Positions 17,222 through 25,590 of a stretch of DNA of 64,000 nucleotides are shown here, piece after piece. The notes under the pieces were generated by a model. It did not search any database, was not told where the DNA came from, and worked only from the letters and a program-made list of their open reading frames with translations. A program made the translations under genes and the position numbers. How positions within the stretch are numbered: position 1 is the stretch's first letter; each line of letters starts with the position of its first letter. The stretch is from an uncultured Sphingomonadales bacterium (GTDB taxonomy: Bacteria; Pseudomonadota; Alphaproteobacteria; Sphingomonadales; Sphingomonadaceae): contig CAIMDB010000008.1 of the NCBI GenBank assembly GCA_903839675.1, forward strand, positions 112,724 to 176,723, read 5' to 3'.

Positions 17222-18468
17222 GCGCCAGCCTTCGCCAGCGCGGCCTTGGCACGGTCAACGTAGAAATCCTTGAAATCCTCGACCAACTTCTCTTCCACGG
17301 CATAGGGACCCTGCTGATAGCCGTCGGTCGAAATGCCCTGATGATTGAGCATCGAGAAATGGCCATCCTGCGTGTTGGTTGCCCGCCACAGGGCCGCAAG
17401 GTGATCAGGATCGTAATCGACGCCTTCCACGGCATCTTCATGTACAAGCCAGCTTGTCCGCAGCAGGGTCTTGCCTGCCGCGACCGGCGTCAGAGAGAAA
17501 GTGACCACATGATCGCAGCAAAAGTGATGCCAGCTATTGGGCTGCGTCCAGACCGATAGGCTGGAGGTTTCCGGCTCCGTAAACGGTCCAATCAGCTTCT
17601 TGCTGGCAAGCTTTCCGTCAATCGACTGGGTCACTGCCCCATTGGCGAGCGGAAGCCGCGCCACTCGGTGCCACCAGCCGTCGGGAAATTCGATCAGGTC
17701 ACGGAAGATGCCCATGGCCTTCCACTGGTCTCGCTTGGCATCCACCATCGCGTCAAATGCACTGTCGTCAACGACATCCGCCTCGCCATCTTCAGGCAGG
17801 CCCTTGCCGAAGCCATAGGTACCTAGAACGCTGATCAGTTCGGGGTGCCCGGCATCGCAATGATAGCATTCCCGGTTGTTCTCCATCACCAACTTCCAGT
17901 TGGCGTCTTCGATGTAATTGTCCTGTACCGCGACCTTGCAGCGTTCCAGATCATAGACGGCAATCTGGTCAACAATATCGGCCTTCACCCGATCAATCGG
18001 CGGCGGATTGTCATCCATGCAGATGAAGATGAGCCCGCCAACATTTTCCAGCGCAACAGGGGCGAGGCCGTGTTCCTTCTTGTCGAAATCCTCGGCCATA
18101 CTGCGCGCAGCGATGAGAGCGCCATCAAGGCCGTAGGTCCACTGGTGGTAGGGGCATGTCAGGCGCGGCGCGCGGCCCCGTTGCTCCTGACAAATCCGCG
18201 CCCCACGATGACGGCACGAGTTCCAAAACGCCCGCACTTCATTGTCGCGTCCACGAATGATGATGATGGAATTGTGCGCCACCTCGAACACGAAATAATC
18301 GCCCGGATTCTTCACATGCGCGACCGTGCAGGCATAGAGCCAGACCGATTTCAGCATGACCTGCGTGTCAAACTGAAAGGCCTCCTCGCTCACATACAAG
18401 TCACGCGGCAGGCTCAGGCCCTTGCGGTCCGAAGCGAGAAGTTGGGCAATGGGTTCGAAGCGGGACAT
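17218..18468 (-). CDS. Rieske non-heme iron oxygenase alpha subunit, betaine-demethylating type (first copy)
   Basis: This is the oxygenase component that hydroxylates an N-methyl or adjacent carbon of a quaternary amine, as in glycine betaine demethylase GbcA, stachydrine demethylase Stc2 and carnitine oxygenase CntA. The Rieske cluster ligands are Cys85/His87 (CRH) and Cys105/His108 (CPYH). The iron site is NNRECYHCDAGHPE, giving His203 and His208. Glu200 takes the bridging position where most Rieske oxygenases have Asp, a feature known for quaternary-amine members. At 416 residues it is full length. It is second in the operon, after the DMGDH-like gene. The reductase partner it needs is not encoded nearby. 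Confidence 0.92.
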   Translation of the reverse strand: MSRFEPIAQLLASDRKGLSLPRDLYVSEEAFQFDTQVMLKSVWLYACTVAHVKNPGDYFVFEVAHNSIIIIRGRDNEVRAFWNSCRHRGARICQEQRGRAPRLTCPYHQWTYGLDGALIAARSMAEDFDKKEHGLAPVALENVGGLIFICMDDNPPPIDRVKADIVDQIAVYDLERCKVAVQDNYIEDANWKLVMENNRECYHCDAGHPELISVLGTYGFGKGLPEDGEADVVDDSAFDAMVDAKRDQWKAMGIFRDLIEFPDGWWHRVARLPLANGAVTQSIDGKLASKKLIGPFTEPETSSLSVWTQPNSWHHFCCDHVVTFSLTPVAAGKTLLRTSWLVHEDAVEGVDYDPDHLAALWRATNTQDGHFSMLNHQGISTDGYQQGPYAVEEKLVEDFKDFYVDRAKAALAKAGA

Positions 18469-18472
18469 GGTC

Positions 18473-20980
18473 TTAGCTCCTTAACGCGTTGTTTTCCGGA
18501 TCATATGGCGAATCCTCGATCAGCGTTGCCTTGTGAAGCTTGCCAAGGATGGCGATTTCAAACTCCGCACCGGCCACAGCAAGGTCCGGATGGATCATCG
18601 CAAGCGCAAGGCTCTTGCCGACGCGCCAGCCATAGCCGCCAGATGTCACACGCCCGACAATCTCGCCATCCTTGTAGATGGCTTCAGACCCGCGGGCGTC
18701 GGCATCGGTAATGCCGTGGACTTCCATCGTCACCAGCGTGTTGGACAGGCCCTTGTCCTTCCAGGCCAGCAGCGCGTCCTTGCCGAAGAAGCCCGGCTTT
18801 TTGAGGCTGATGAACCGGTCCAGACCGCTTTCCAGCGCGGCATATTCCACCGACAATTCGCGTGGGATCAGCTTGTAGCTCTTTTCCAGCGCCATCAGCG
18901 TCATCGCGCGGATGCCGAAGGGCTTGATGTCAAATTCTGCGCCAGCCTCCATCAGCAGATCAAAGATGTAGTTCTGCATCTCGATCGGGTGATGAATCTC
19001 CCACCCGAGTTCCCCGATGAAATTCACGCGCAGCGCCTCGACCTGAGCGAGGCCGACGCTGATCTTCTGGCCGGTCAGCCAAGGGAAAGCCGCGTTGGAC
19101 AAGTCCGCATCGGTCAGCTTCTGAAGAACGTCACGCGCGCGGGGCCCTGCGAGAACCAGAACACCCATCGACGTTGTCAGGCGTTCAAACGAAACGGAGC
19201 CATCGCGCGGCATCGCCTTTTTCAGATAGTCATGGTCGTGCCGCTCATAAGCGCCTGCCGACACGAGGTAATAGCGCTGCGGCGCGACCTTGTAGACGGT
19301 GAACTCACTGCGCACGCCGCCCTTGGATGTGAGCAGGTAGGACAGCGAAACACGCCCCTGCTTCTTGGGCACCGCGTTGGTCAACAACTGGTCGAGCCAT
19401 GCTTCGGCTCCGGGACCGGAGATTTCACACTTAGCGAAGGCGCTCATGTCCTGAAGGCCAACCTTTTCATGAACATGACGGCATTCATTGCCAACATGTT
19501 CAAAATAGTTGGAGCGGCGGAACGACCATTTTTCGCGGATCACTTCACCCGGCACGTCAGGGTGGTTGTGGTTCAACAGAACGTCCGGCTTGTCGAGATC
19601 ACCCTCCGTCAGCGCATAGCCAGCAGGCGCGAACCAGTTCGGGCGCTCCCAGCCATAAACCGAACCAAATACAGCGCCGAGCGCCTTCATCCGGTCATAG
19701 CACGGCGTGCGGCGCAGTGCCCGTCCCGCTTCGCGCTCTTCATCCGGATAGTGCACGGTGAAGACCTTGGCATAGGCTTCCTCATTCTTTTCGATGAGGA
19801 AACCGCGGCCCGCATAGTCGCCGAAGCGGCGGGGATCGACGCCCATCATGTCGATGGTCGGCTCCCCATCAACAATCCAGTGTGCCAACTGCCAGCCGGC
19901 ACCTCCGGCCGCCGTCACGCCAAAGCTATGGCCTTCATTGAGCCAGAAATTTTTGAGGCCCCATGCCGGTCCGACAATTGGCGATCCGTCAGGCGTATAG
20001 GCGATTGCGCCGTTATAAACCTTCTTGATGCCCACTTCGCCAAAGGCCGGAACGCGCTCCATGGCGGCCATGATGTATGGCTCCAGACGCTCGAGCGCGT
20101 CGGGGAAGAGTTCATATTCGCTGTTGGCGGCAGGCCCGTCGACATAGCAAGCCGGTGCGCCGACTTCATATGGTCCGAGCAGAAGGCCACCAGCCTCCTC
20201 TCGCATGTAATAGCTGGCATCGGATTCGCGCAGGACGCCCATTTCGGGCAGACCCTGCTTCTTGCGCTCCATGATCGCGGGGTGCTGTTCGGTGACGATA
20301 TACTGGTGCTCAACGGGGATGACGGGAATGTCGAGCCCAACCATGGCGCCGGTCTGGCGCGCGAAATTGCCCGAACAGGAAATCACGTGCTCGCACGTGA
20401 TGTCACCCTGATCGGTCGAGATCAGCCATTCGCCATTGGGCTGCTGCGTGATCGCATTCACAGTGGTGTTGCGATAGATGGTCGCTCCGCGCTGCCGTGC
20501 GCCTTTGGCCAGCGCCTGCGTCAGATCGGCGGGCTGGATATAGCCATCTTCAGGATGCTGGATCGCGCCGATGACGCCTTCAGTGTTGCAGAGTGGCCAG
20601 ATCTCCTTGACCTGCTCGGGCGTCAGGAAGTTCACATCGACGCCGATGGTGCGGGCAACGCCTGCATAATATTGATATTCGTCCATCCGGTCCTGCGTCG
20701 TCGCGAGCCGGATGTTGGTCACCTGCGAAAAGCCAACATTCAGCTCTGTCTCCGCCTCAAGGCTCGGGTACAGCCCGACCGAATACTGATGCAGCTTACC
20801 GACCGAATAGCTGAGGTTGAACAGCGGCAGCAGACCGGCCGCGTGCCAGGTCGAGCCCGACGTCAGTTCCTTGCGCTCCAGAAGGACGACATCGGTCCAT
20901 CCTAGCTTTGCGAGATGATAGAGCGTGCTGACGCCCACCACACCACCGCCAATGACCACTGCACGCGCTGTCGATTTCAT
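18473..20980 (-). CDS. Dimethylglycine-dehydrogenase-like flavoprotein with GcvT domain (copy A)
   Basis: The N-terminal half is a DAO-type FAD domain (AVVIGGGVVGVSTLYHLAKLG), and the C-terminal half, from about residue 430, is a GcvT-type folate-binding domain. This is the plan of dimethylglycine and sarcosine dehydrogenases. His46 in TSGSTWHAAGL matches the histidine that covalently holds FAD in mammalian dimethylglycine dehydrogenase. The ORF track start at 21049 is 23 codons too long. ATG 20980 (MKSTARAVVIGGG) is the family start and gives 835 residues. It is the first gene of the operon running to the BCCT transporter. It should oxidise an N-methyl group and load the carbon on THF. Confidence 0.92.
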   Translation of the reverse strand: MKSTARAVVIGGGVVGVSTLYHLAKLGWTDVVLLERKELTSGSTWHAAGLLPLFNLSYSVGKLHQYSVGLYPSLEAETELNVGFSQVTNIRLATTQDRMDEYQYYAGVARTIGVDVNFLTPEQVKEIWPLCNTEGVIGAIQHPEDGYIQPADLTQALAKGARQRGATIYRNTTVNAITQQPNGEWLISTDQGDITCEHVISCSGNFARQTGAMVGLDIPVIPVEHQYIVTEQHPAIMERKKQGLPEMGVLRESDASYYMREEAGGLLLGPYEVGAPACYVDGPAANSEYELFPDALERLEPYIMAAMERVPAFGEVGIKKVYNGAIAYTPDGSPIVGPAWGLKNFWLNEGHSFGVTAAGGAGWQLAHWIVDGEPTIDMMGVDPRRFGDYAGRGFLIEKNEEAYAKVFTVHYPDEEREAGRALRRTPCYDRMKALGAVFGSVYGWERPNWFAPAGYALTEGDLDKPDVLLNHNHPDVPGEVIREKWSFRRSNYFEHVGNECRHVHEKVGLQDMSAFAKCEISGPGAEAWLDQLLTNAVPKKQGRVSLSYLLTSKGGVRSEFTVYKVAPQRYYLVSAGAYERHDHDYLKKAMPRDGSVSFERLTTSMGVLVLAGPRARDVLQKLTDADLSNAAFPWLTGQKISVGLAQVEALRVNFIGELGWEIHHPIEMQNYIFDLLMEAGAEFDIKPFGIRAMTLMALEKSYKLIPRELSVEYAALESGLDRFISLKKPGFFGKDALLAWKDKGLSNTLVTMEVHGITDADARGSEAIYKDGEIVGRVTSGGYGWRVGKSLALAMIHPDLAVAGAEFEIAILGKLHKATLIEDSPYDPENNALRS

Positions 20981-21075
20981 ACGTTTTAGCCTGACAAAAG
21001 TGAACCGAGATTTGCTCAGTTCGCTATGACAGCAGAAGAGTCGCCGCAACCGGCGCGGTATAGCAACGCCCCTGA

Positions 21076-21090
21076 ATTAGCTATTCTAAT
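21076..21090 (-). promoter_or_regulatory. Candidate LysR operator before the DMGDH/Rieske/sox operon
   Basis: ATTAGCTATTCTAAT is a perfect 5-base inverted repeat and a T-N11-A LysR box with the same ATTA-N7-TAAT frame as the dyad before the lysR gene at 10343. It lies 95 bases before the first ATG of the operon, within an unusually AT-rich 60 bases of the 148-base gap. This fits an activator site upstream of a promoter. Confidence 0.55.
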
Positions 21091-21128
21091 GTAATATATC
21101 AGTGAATTTGGAGGCCTGCGCGGCGCGT

Positions 21129-23465
21129 CTAAAGGAACAGCTCCGCTGCCGCATCCATAATCGCATCGGCATCAAGCCGGTAGCGATGGTAGAGATCCGG
21201 CAGATCGCCCGTCTGGCCAAAACTGTCGATGCCAAGCGGACTGACGCGCATGCCCTTCACCCCGCCAAGCCAGGATAAGGCGCCAGGCGATCCGTCAATG
21301 ACGGTGACGAGGCCAGCTGTCGGAGACAAGACCGAGAGCAAGTCTTCCACATGGCTCTGCGGCCTTTTGCCATCGGTCCAGCGCGACGCGTGACGCGCCG
21401 ACCATTCTCGGTGCAGCAGGTCCGGCGATGTCACATTCAGCAGTCCGATCCCGGGAACATCGTCGACCAGTTGCTCCCAAGCTTGGAGCACTTCCGGCGC
21501 GATGGCTCCGGTAAAGACGATGGCCGCATCCGCATTCGGCCCCGGCTGTTTCAGCCAATAGCCGCCCTTCAGTGCATCCGCCTCCCACGCATCATCTGCG
21601 CGCGCCATCTGCGGAATAACGCGGGTGCTGAGGCGGATGTAGACCGAGCTGCCCTCCGGCTGCTGCATGTAATCAAAGGCCCACCGCATCACGAGGGCAA
21701 CCTCGTCAGCCCATGCCGGTTCAAAATAAGCGAGATTTGGCTGACCCATGCCAATGAGCGGCGTGTTGATGGACTGGTGCGCGCCGCCTTCTGGCCCAAG
21801 CGTCAGCCCAGACGGCGTCCCAACCAGCAGAAAGCGGGCATCGGAATAACAACCGTAATTCAGGGCATCGAGGCCGCGCGCAATGAACGGATCATAGACC
21901 GTCCCCACTGGGATCAACCGCGTGCCGAAATGCGGACCTGCCAGCCCCAAGGATGTCATGGCGAGGAAGAAGTTGTTCTCCGCAATACCAAGCTCAATGT
22001 GTTGCCCTGCGGCATGGCCATCCCATTTTTGGGCAGATGGAATTTTGGCCGCACGGAATACGTCGACCATCTCCGCCCGGCGAAACAGCCCGCGCTGGTT
22101 GACGAAGGCGCCAAGGTTCGTTGTCTGCGTCACGTCCGGTGCCGTGGTGACGATGCGGTCCGCCAAGGGTTCATCGGACTTGGCCAGTTCGAGCAAGACA
22201 TTGCCAAAGGCAGCCTGCGTGGACTGGGCGTCGGACGCCGGAAAGGCCAAGCGTACGGGGACCGGGATGGTCGGCGCTTCCGCCTCAGGCGCTTTGACCG
22301 CCAAGGCGCTGCTGGACACAAACTCTTTCAGGCGCGCGGCCTGATTATCCCCAAGGCCGCCATAGGGCTCCCATTCATCCCCCACCGGGATCGCGAGGCT
22401 TTGGCGCAGCTGATCAATCTGCCCCGGGTTCATCATCCCCGAATGATTGTCTTTGTGTCCGGCCAGCGGCAGGCCGTGGCCCTTCACCGTATAGGCGATG
22501 AACAATGTCGGCAGTTCATCCTGCGCACTGTCAAACGCGTCGATCAGGCTTTCCACGCAATGTCCGCCCAAATTGGTCATCAACGCGGCCAGACCGTCAT
22601 CATCAAAGCTGTCGAGCAGCGCACGGACCTTTGCGGTGCCGCCAATGTCCGCCATCAAACGCTGCCGCCACGCCGCCCCGCCCTGATAGGTCAGCGCAGC
22701 AAATTCGGCATTGGGGCAATTGTCGATCCAGTCCGCAATCGCCTGCCCGCCGGGCTGAGCGAACACTTTGCGCTGCAGCTTGCCGTGCTTCAGCGTGATG
22801 ACACGCCAGCCGCAGGTCTCGAAGATATCATCGAAACGCCGGAACATACGGTCAGCCGTCGTGCTGTCCAGCGACTGGCGGTTATAATCGACCACCCACC
22901 AGCAGTTGCGGATGTCGTGCTTATAGCCCTCGATCAGGCATTCGTAGATGTTGCCTTCATCGAGTTCCGCATCGCCCATCAGAGCAATCATGCGCCCAGA
23001 GTTCTGCTCGTCCATCTGGCCATGCGCGATCAGATAGTCCTGAACGAGGCTGGAAAAGGCGGTGATGGCGACACCGAGTCCAACAGACCCCGTCGAGAAA
23101 TCAACGGGGATCTTATCCTTGGTCCGCGAAGGATAGCTCTGCGCGCCGCCGAGCGCCCGAAAGCGCTGCAACTGTTCCAGCGACTGGTTGCCCAAAAGAT
23201 AGTGGATCGCCTGAAGGACGGGCCCGGCATGCGGTTTCACCGCAACCTTGTCCTGCGGGCGCAACGCATGGAAATAGAGCGCAGACATGATCGCCGTCAT
23301 CGACGCGCAGCTGGCCTGATGCCCGCCAACCTTCAGCCCATCACGCTTCTCACGGATGTGGTTGGCATTGTGCACCGTCCAGGAGGACAACCAGCGCAAC
23401 CGGGTATCAAGCGCCTCTAACGCAGAAACAACGTCCGTGCGGCTATCCGCAGTCAGGGTAGGCAT
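21129..23465 (-). CDS. 2-oxoacid dehydrogenase E1 of the homodimeric (AceE/MdeB, transketolase) type
   Basis: This is a thiamine-diphosphate enzyme of 778 residues, shorter than AceE (about 890). KPHAGPVLQAIHYLLG near 77-92 and GDAELDEGNIYECLI at 164-178 match the pyruvate dehydrogenase E1 pattern. The TPP motif ends in DYNRQSLD with Asn195. The usual GDG reads GDA, but the metal-binding Asp is kept. The homodimeric E1 family includes Pseudomonas putida MdeB, a 2-oxobutyrate dehydrogenase E1 encoded beside an Lrp-type regulator (MdeR). Here too an Lrp-type gene is divergent. No E2 or E3 gene is in the window, so it either borrows subunits or works as a transketolase-like enzyme. Pyruvate, 2-oxobutyrate or glyoxylate-like substrates are possible. 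Confidence 0.8.
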   Translation of the reverse strand: MPTLTADSRTDVVSALEALDTRLRWLSSWTVHNANHIREKRDGLKVGGHQASCASMTAIMSALYFHALRPQDKVAVKPHAGPVLQAIHYLLGNQSLEQLQRFRALGGAQSYPSRTKDKIPVDFSTGSVGLGVAITAFSSLVQDYLIAHGQMDEQNSGRMIALMGDAELDEGNIYECLIEGYKHDIRNCWWVVDYNRQSLDSTTADRMFRRFDDIFETCGWRVITLKHGKLQRKVFAQPGGQAIADWIDNCPNAEFAALTYQGGAAWRQRLMADIGGTAKVRALLDSFDDDGLAALMTNLGGHCVESLIDAFDSAQDELPTLFIAYTVKGHGLPLAGHKDNHSGMMNPGQIDQLRQSLAIPVGDEWEPYGGLGDNQAARLKEFVSSSALAVKAPEAEAPTIPVPVRLAFPASDAQSTQAAFGNVLLELAKSDEPLADRIVTTAPDVTQTTNLGAFVNQRGLFRRAEMVDVFRAAKIPSAQKWDGHAAGQHIELGIAENNFFLAMTSLGLAGPHFGTRLIPVGTVYDPFIARGLDALNYGCYSDARFLLVGTPSGLTLGPEGGAHQSINTPLIGMGQPNLAYFEPAWADEVALVMRWAFDYMQQPEGSSVYIRLSTRVIPQMARADDAWEADALKGGYWLKQPGPNADAAIVFTGAIAPEVLQAWEQLVDDVPGIGLLNVTSPDLLHREWSARHASRWTDGKRPQSHVEDLLSVLSPTAGLVTVIDGSPGALSWLGGVKGMRVSPLGIDSFGQTGDLPDLYHRYRLDADAIMDAAAELFL

Positions 23466-23550
23466 GGCCGGATCTCCGCATGATGGTTTTTCCCGAATAG
23501 CGCTGAAGGTCAGGACATGTCCTTGCGAATTCCGCTACCTTTCGGTACTG

Positions 23551-23602
23551 AATTGGCATACTCAGCCCAAAATAAACATATTTGGAGCATATTATGCCAA
23601 TT
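23551..23602. promoter_or_regulatory. Nested dyad covering the divergent promoter and the lrp start codon
   Basis: The outer arms AATTGGCATA (23551-23560) and TATGCCAATT (23593-23602) are a perfect 10-base inverted repeat. The inner arms CCAAA (23567-23571) and TTTGG (23581-23585) share almost the same centre. The right outer arm contains the ATG of the Lrp-family gene at 23594. Lrp/AsnC regulators bind multiple dyad half-sites, so this is the expected kind of autoregulatory operator and would also control the divergent E1 gene. The binding partner is inferred. Confidence 0.6.
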
Positions 23603-24070
23603 TTTTCTCCAGACCCGATTGATATCAAAATTCTGGAGGCCCTTCAGGCAAATGGGCGGATCACCAATCAGGAACTGGCAGATCAGGTCGGCCTCTCGCC
23701 CAGCCCATGCCTACGTCGCGTCCGGCATCTCGAAAGCGAAGGCGTCATCTCACGCTATGTCGCTCTGGTGGACCCTGAGGCGCTTGACCTGAATGTGACG
23801 GCCTTCGTCCGTGTCCGGCTCGACCAGCAGGATGACCGCCACCTCGAAGCCTTTGAGTTGGCCATCGCCGGATTTCCCGAAGTCATGGAATGCTATTTGA
23901 TGACCGGCGAGTCCGACTATCAATTGCGCGTTCTCGTCCGGTCATTGACCCGCTTTGAGGAGTTTCTGCGTAACAGCCTGACACGCGTCCCCGGCGTGGC
24001 CAATGTCACGACAAGTTTTGCCCTGCGTCCCGTCATTTACAAAACGGCGCTGCCAACGCTAGACACCTAG
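23594..24070 (+). CDS. Lrp/AsnC-family transcriptional regulator
   Basis: This is a 158-residue regulator. Its N-terminal winged helix-turn-helix (RITNQELADQVGLSPSPCLR) is followed by a RAM ligand-binding domain (VMECYLMTGESDYQLRVLV). The ORF track start at 23582 is a TTG. The ATG at 23594 is better because GGAG lies six bases upstream and the protein then starts MPIFSPDPIDIKIL as in the family. The gene is divergent from the E1-like gene and is followed after 22 bases by an amino acid permease, so it probably controls both directions through the dyad that overlaps its own start. Amino acids are the usual effectors. Confidence 0.92.
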   Translation: MPIFSPDPIDIKILEALQANGRITNQELADQVGLSPSPCLRRVRHLESEGVISRYVALVDPEALDLNVTAFVRVRLDQQDDRHLEAFELAIAGFPEVMECYLMTGESDYQLRVLVRSLTRFEEFLRNSLTRVPGVANVTTSFALRPVIYKTALPTLDT

Positions 24071-24092
24071 AAAGGGAAACAGGGGATAAAAC

Positions 24093-25490
24093 ATGTCTGA
24101 GGCGAGTCTGGTTGGATCGGTGCCACCCGCACCCAAGAACGAACTGAGCCGGACACTCAAATCCCGCCATGTTTCCATGATCACCTTTGGCGGCATCATC
24201 GGCGCTGGGCTTTTCGTAGGTTCCTCGACCGCCATCAGCACCATCGGCCCTGCCGCTGTCCTGAGCTACGCCTTGGCCGGCTTCCTCGTCCTGCTGGTCA
24301 TGCGGATGATCTCTGAAATGGCGATGGCCATGCCGGGGGTTCAAACCTTCCCGGAATTTGCCCGCGTGGGCGTGGGCAATTGGGCCGGCTTTCTGGTCGG
24401 CTGGCTCTATTGGTATTTCTGGGTTGTTGTCATCGCGATTGAGGCGATTGCCGGTGCGAAGATCATCAACGGCTGGTTCCCGCAATTTGAAGTCTGGGAA
24501 ATTGGCGTCGTCCTGATGGCGCTGTTGACCGCCGTCAATCTGATGTCCGCCAAATCCTATGGCGAGTTTGAATTTTGGTTTGCCTCGACCAAGGTCGTCG
24601 CCATCATCGTCTTCATTCTGGTGGCCGCCGCTTACGCGACGGGCGTCACCTCACCCTCCGGCCCTGTTTTCGGCAATCTGACCGCACATGGCGGCTTTGC
24701 CCCAGCTGGCATCGCTGCCATCTTTGCAGGTGTGGCCACCACGATCTTCTCGCTATGTGGCGCAGAAATCGCGACCTTGGCCGCTGCCGAATCTGAAGCA
24801 GGTGCAAAAACCATCGCCCGCATGACAATCTCTGTGTCTGTCCGCATCCTGATCTTCTTCGTGCTTTCCATATTCCTGATCGTCTCGGTTGTGCCCTGGA
24901 CGGAAATCCAGCCCGGCATCTCGCCCTTCGCGCAAGCCCTTAGCAAGATGGGCTATCCCTCAGCAGACCTGATCATGAACGCCATCGTTTTGGTCGCGGT
25001 GCTCTCCTGCCTGAATTCGGGCATCTACATCACCTCGCGCGCTATGTTCGGGCTCGCCAAGAATGGAGATGCGCCGCAGTCCTGCGTCCAGTTGAGCCGG
25101 TCAAAGGTCCCTGCCCGCGCAATCCTGATCGCCAGCCTGTTCAGCTATGCCGCGCTCGCCACATCCGTGCTGTCACCCGACCGCGTGTTCAACTTTCTCG
25201 TCAATTCCTCCGGCGCGATCATGCTGTTCATCTATATGATGATCGCATGGGCCCAATTGCGGCTGCGCGCGCAGATTGAGGCGGAAGACCCCACGCGCCT
25301 GCAGGTGAAAATGTGGCTTTTCCCTTATGCTACATGGGCCACGATTGCGGGCATGGCCGCAATTCTGGTGCTGATGGGTCTAGCCGAGCGCACCGCGCTT
25401 GAGCTTGGCGCCAGCGTGTTGGTGACGCTGGCCTTCCTCATCGGCTATTGGGCGAAGACACGGGTGCAAGCGAAGGCGCAGACGGCCTGA
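24093..25490 (+). CDS. Amino acid permease (APC superfamily, AAT/GabP type)
   Basis: This is a 465-residue protein with about 12 transmembrane segments. The N-terminal consensus SRHVSMITFGGIIGAGLFVGSS is the substrate-binding unwound helix 1 of AAT-family permeases such as GabP, ProY and AnsP. A tRNA-like or regulatory tail is absent. It follows the Lrp-type regulator by 22 bases and precedes an omega-aminotransferase by 100 bases. A substrate such as 4-aminobutyrate, beta-alanine or another amino acid is therefore plausible. Substrate range cannot be read from sequence. Confidence 0.9.
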   Translation: MSEASLVGSVPPAPKNELSRTLKSRHVSMITFGGIIGAGLFVGSSTAISTIGPAAVLSYALAGFLVLLVMRMISEMAMAMPGVQTFPEFARVGVGNWAGFLVGWLYWYFWVVVIAIEAIAGAKIINGWFPQFEVWEIGVVLMALLTAVNLMSAKSYGEFEFWFASTKVVAIIVFILVAAAYATGVTSPSGPVFGNLTAHGGFAPAGIAAIFAGVATTIFSLCGAEIATLAAAESEAGAKTIARMTISVSVRILIFFVLSIFLIVSVVPWTEIQPGISPFAQALSKMGYPSADLIMNAIVLVAVLSCLNSGIYITSRAMFGLAKNGDAPQSCVQLSRSKVPARAILIASLFSYAALATSVLSPDRVFNFLVNSSGAIMLFIYMMIAWAQLRLRAQIEAEDPTRLQVKMWLFPYATWATIAGMAAILVLMGLAERTALELGASVLVTLAFLIGYWAKTRVQAKAQTA

Positions 25491-25590
25491 TCGCGGACGA
25501 GAATTTTCCGATCGCAACATTCTTTTCAATCGCGACCAACCCGCCGCGCGTTGCATAAGCCTTAAAACGACTGACGCTGGAGCCTGAAAA

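Noticed and set aside
18533-20905. 790-residue plus-strand ORF opposite the DMGDH-like gene
   Set aside because: It is the antisense shadow of copy A. The translation has no family motifs and is rich in His, Arg and Gln, as expected for GC-rich reverse-frame reading.
21351-23420. 689-residue plus-strand ORF opposite the E1-like gene
   Set aside because: It is a shadow of the TPP enzyme, with low-complexity basic composition.
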